This document shows, piece by piece, positions 63,039 through 64,000 of a stretch of DNA of 64,000 nt. The position numbers were made by a program, and so were the translations under genes. This stretch comes from Azospirillum sp. TSH58. GTDB lineage: Bacteria; Pseudomonadota; Alphaproteobacteria; Azospirillales; Azospirillaceae. The stretch spans positions 542,001 through 606,000 of the forward strand of contig NZ_CP022366.1 of assembly GCF_003119115.1 (NCBI RefSeq). Reading direction: 5' to 3'. Positions within the stretch are counted from its first letter, which is position 1, and every line of letters starts with the position of its first letter. The notes beneath the pieces were generated by a model, which was not told the DNA's origin, did no database searches, and saw nothing but the letters and a program-made list of their open reading frames with translations.

Positions 63039-63785
63039 CTATGATGCATGGGTCTGCCCCCCACGTCCCCCCTGACCGTCCGCGAGCTGGCTGGTAAGCA
63101 GCCGAACCGCGTCGCCCCGCCCGCGGCTGTAATGCTCCAGCGCCGCCCGGCCACCCGCCGCGTAGACGGCGACCGCGCTCAGCAGGTCCCGCAATTGCTG
63201 GGCGGACGAGCCGTCAAACGGGCAATAGGCGCCGCCGCTCAGCCGCGCGATGGTCTGGAAGGCGCGCTTGGCGATCAGATCCCCGCGCTCATGGAAAATG
63301 AACACCGGGACGCCCAGCAACCCCAATTGCCCCGCCTGATGGGCGAGTTGATCGACGTCCTCCTCCATGCAGTCGCCGACGAAGACCAGCGCGTTGACCT
63401 TGCGGTCCCGTGTCTGCTTGATGCAGTGCCCCAGCACGCGGGCGATCTGGGTCTGGCCGGCCATGCAGGACACTGCGGTCATCCGCCGCAGCAGGTCCTG
63501 CGCGTTGCCGACCCATGGGCTGGCTTGGCACTCGCGGAATCCGCGGTAGTAGACGAGCTGGATGTCCAGCCCGCCCAGCGCCGAGGTCGCCTGGAACATC
63601 TCCCCCTGGATCTGGCAGGCGCGGTCCCAGGTCGGTTCGCGGCTGGCCGTGGCGTCCATGGCGAACATCAGCCGCCCGCGCGGTCCGCCCGGCGTCCGCG
63701 GCAAGGCCGCGACACGGCGCAGGAAATCATCCACCTCGGTCTGGGTGGACCGCTGCTGCGCCGGCAGATTGTCGCGTTCCCCCAT
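63039..63785 (-). CDS. VWA-like domain protein
   Basis: A 248-residue cytoplasmic protein. The start at 63785 has GAGGGG upstream; longer in-frame starts add unlike sequence. A von Willebrand A-like core begins RGRLMFAMDATASREP, with a metal-site-like D-x-T-x-S (Asp44, Thr46, Ser48), followed by NALVFVGDCMEEDVDQL and VPVFIFHERGD, and helical ends. Cysteines occur in several strands. It lies 18 bases upstream of the membrane J-domain gene, so the two likely function together, perhaps in assembly of a membrane or metal-containing complex. No specific function is recognised. Confidence 0.8.
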   Translation of the reverse strand: MGERDNLPAQQRSTQTEVDDFLRRVAALPRTPGGPRGRLMFAMDATASREPTWDRACQIQGEMFQATSALGGLDIQLVYYRGFRECQASPWVGNAQDLLRRMTAVSCMAGQTQIARVLGHCIKQTRDRKVNALVFVGDCMEEDVDQLAHQAGQLGLLGVPVFIFHERGDLIAKRAFQTIARLSGGAYCPFDGSSAQQLRDLLSAVAVYAAGGRAALEHYSRGRGDAVRLLTSQLADGQGGRGGQTHAS

Positions 63786-63979
63786 CGCCCGTACCCCTCG
63801 CCACGGTGATTCGTCATTCCGTAAAGATGGGCGGCGTGGCGGCGTGGGTCCAGACGCCTGGGTCCAGACTTGTCCACGGCGCCGCCCGTAGGGCAACAGG
63901 CCGTGCGCCGATGTGGTTCCGCAGCGCGACAGAGCCGGCGGGCTTGCCCCACCCGCCGCGCCGTGCTTGGGTGGCGGCC

Positions 63980-64000
63980 ATGAGCGACGCCGGTCCCACC
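63980..64000 (+). CDS. Possible start of a gene running off the right edge
   Basis: ATG at 63980 with GGTGG a short distance upstream opens MSDAGPT and continues to the window end. It is divergent from the VWA-like gene across 194 bases. Seven codons cannot identify it. Confidence 0.25.

Overview
The window is GC-rich (around 70 % in most genes), densely coded DNA. It fits an alphaproteobacterium of the Azospirillum/Rhodospirillales type. The arguments are many solute uptake systems (TRAP, three ABC operons, an NCS2 permease, a fructose PTS), a biliverdin-type bacteriophytochrome, FecI/FecR/TonB signalling, an ACR3 arsenic operon and strong codon bias to G/C in third positions. The genus is inferred from gene content and style, not from a marker gene. 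No rRNA, tRNA, CRISPR array, integrase or transposase was recognised.

Layout. 1-4.7 kb: an amidase with an AtzG-like small partner and TRAP permeases (dctQM), flanked by two related GntR/UTRA regulators, the first cut by the window edge. 4.7-6.7 kb: divergent arsR and arsC-acr3 around a perfect inverted repeat. 6.7-10.0 kb (minus): a peptide-type ABC operon without ATPase genes. 10.2-12.1 kb (minus): a PAS-like/LuxR-HTH regulator and a small protein with a WHEHI motif, with a long hairpin between them. 12.4-19.1 kb: a Crp/Fnr regulator divergent from a bacteriophytochrome kinase, a single-domain response regulator and a large hybrid kinase. 19.1-24.5 kb: fructose PTS operon fruB-fruK-fruA. 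24.7-28.7 kb: a membrane histidine kinase and a TPR/glycosyltransferase-like protein.

28.7-33.0 kb: TonB receptor and FecR (minus), divergent from a FecI-type sigma factor behind a near-consensus Fur box. 33.0-34.3 kb is a lower-GC patch (about 45-60 % per line) holding a monofunctional GT51 transglycosylase and apparent coding debris. 34.4-36.2 kb: cysE and a LysR gene, converging. 36.4-43.6 kb: a polyamine-type ABC transporter followed by a ureohydrolase, a nitrilase-family amidase and an ACT-containing threonine dehydratase, read together as uptake and catabolism of a guanidino or polyamine compound. 43.9-46.9 kb: NCS2 permease and an aldehyde dehydrogenase. 47.2-54.2 kb: a complete dpp-type ABC operon ending in an M20 deacylase. 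54.3-64 kb: a small unknown protein, an HSDL2-like SDR, a secreted unknown plus orphan BMP-family binding protein, a pentapeptide-repeat protein, a plant-type nicotinamidase, a pair of membrane/coiled-coil unknowns, galU, a membrane J-domain protein and a VWA-like protein.

The strongest non-gene signal is a family of four long palindromic intergenic elements between 37.5 and 49.1 kb. They share terminal hairpins, and two of them carry a common internal cassette of about 66-69 bp that is absent from a third at the exact same point. The least explained gene sets are the LuxR/WHEHI locus, the coiled-coil membrane pair, the J-domain/VWA pair and the low-GC transglycosylase patch.
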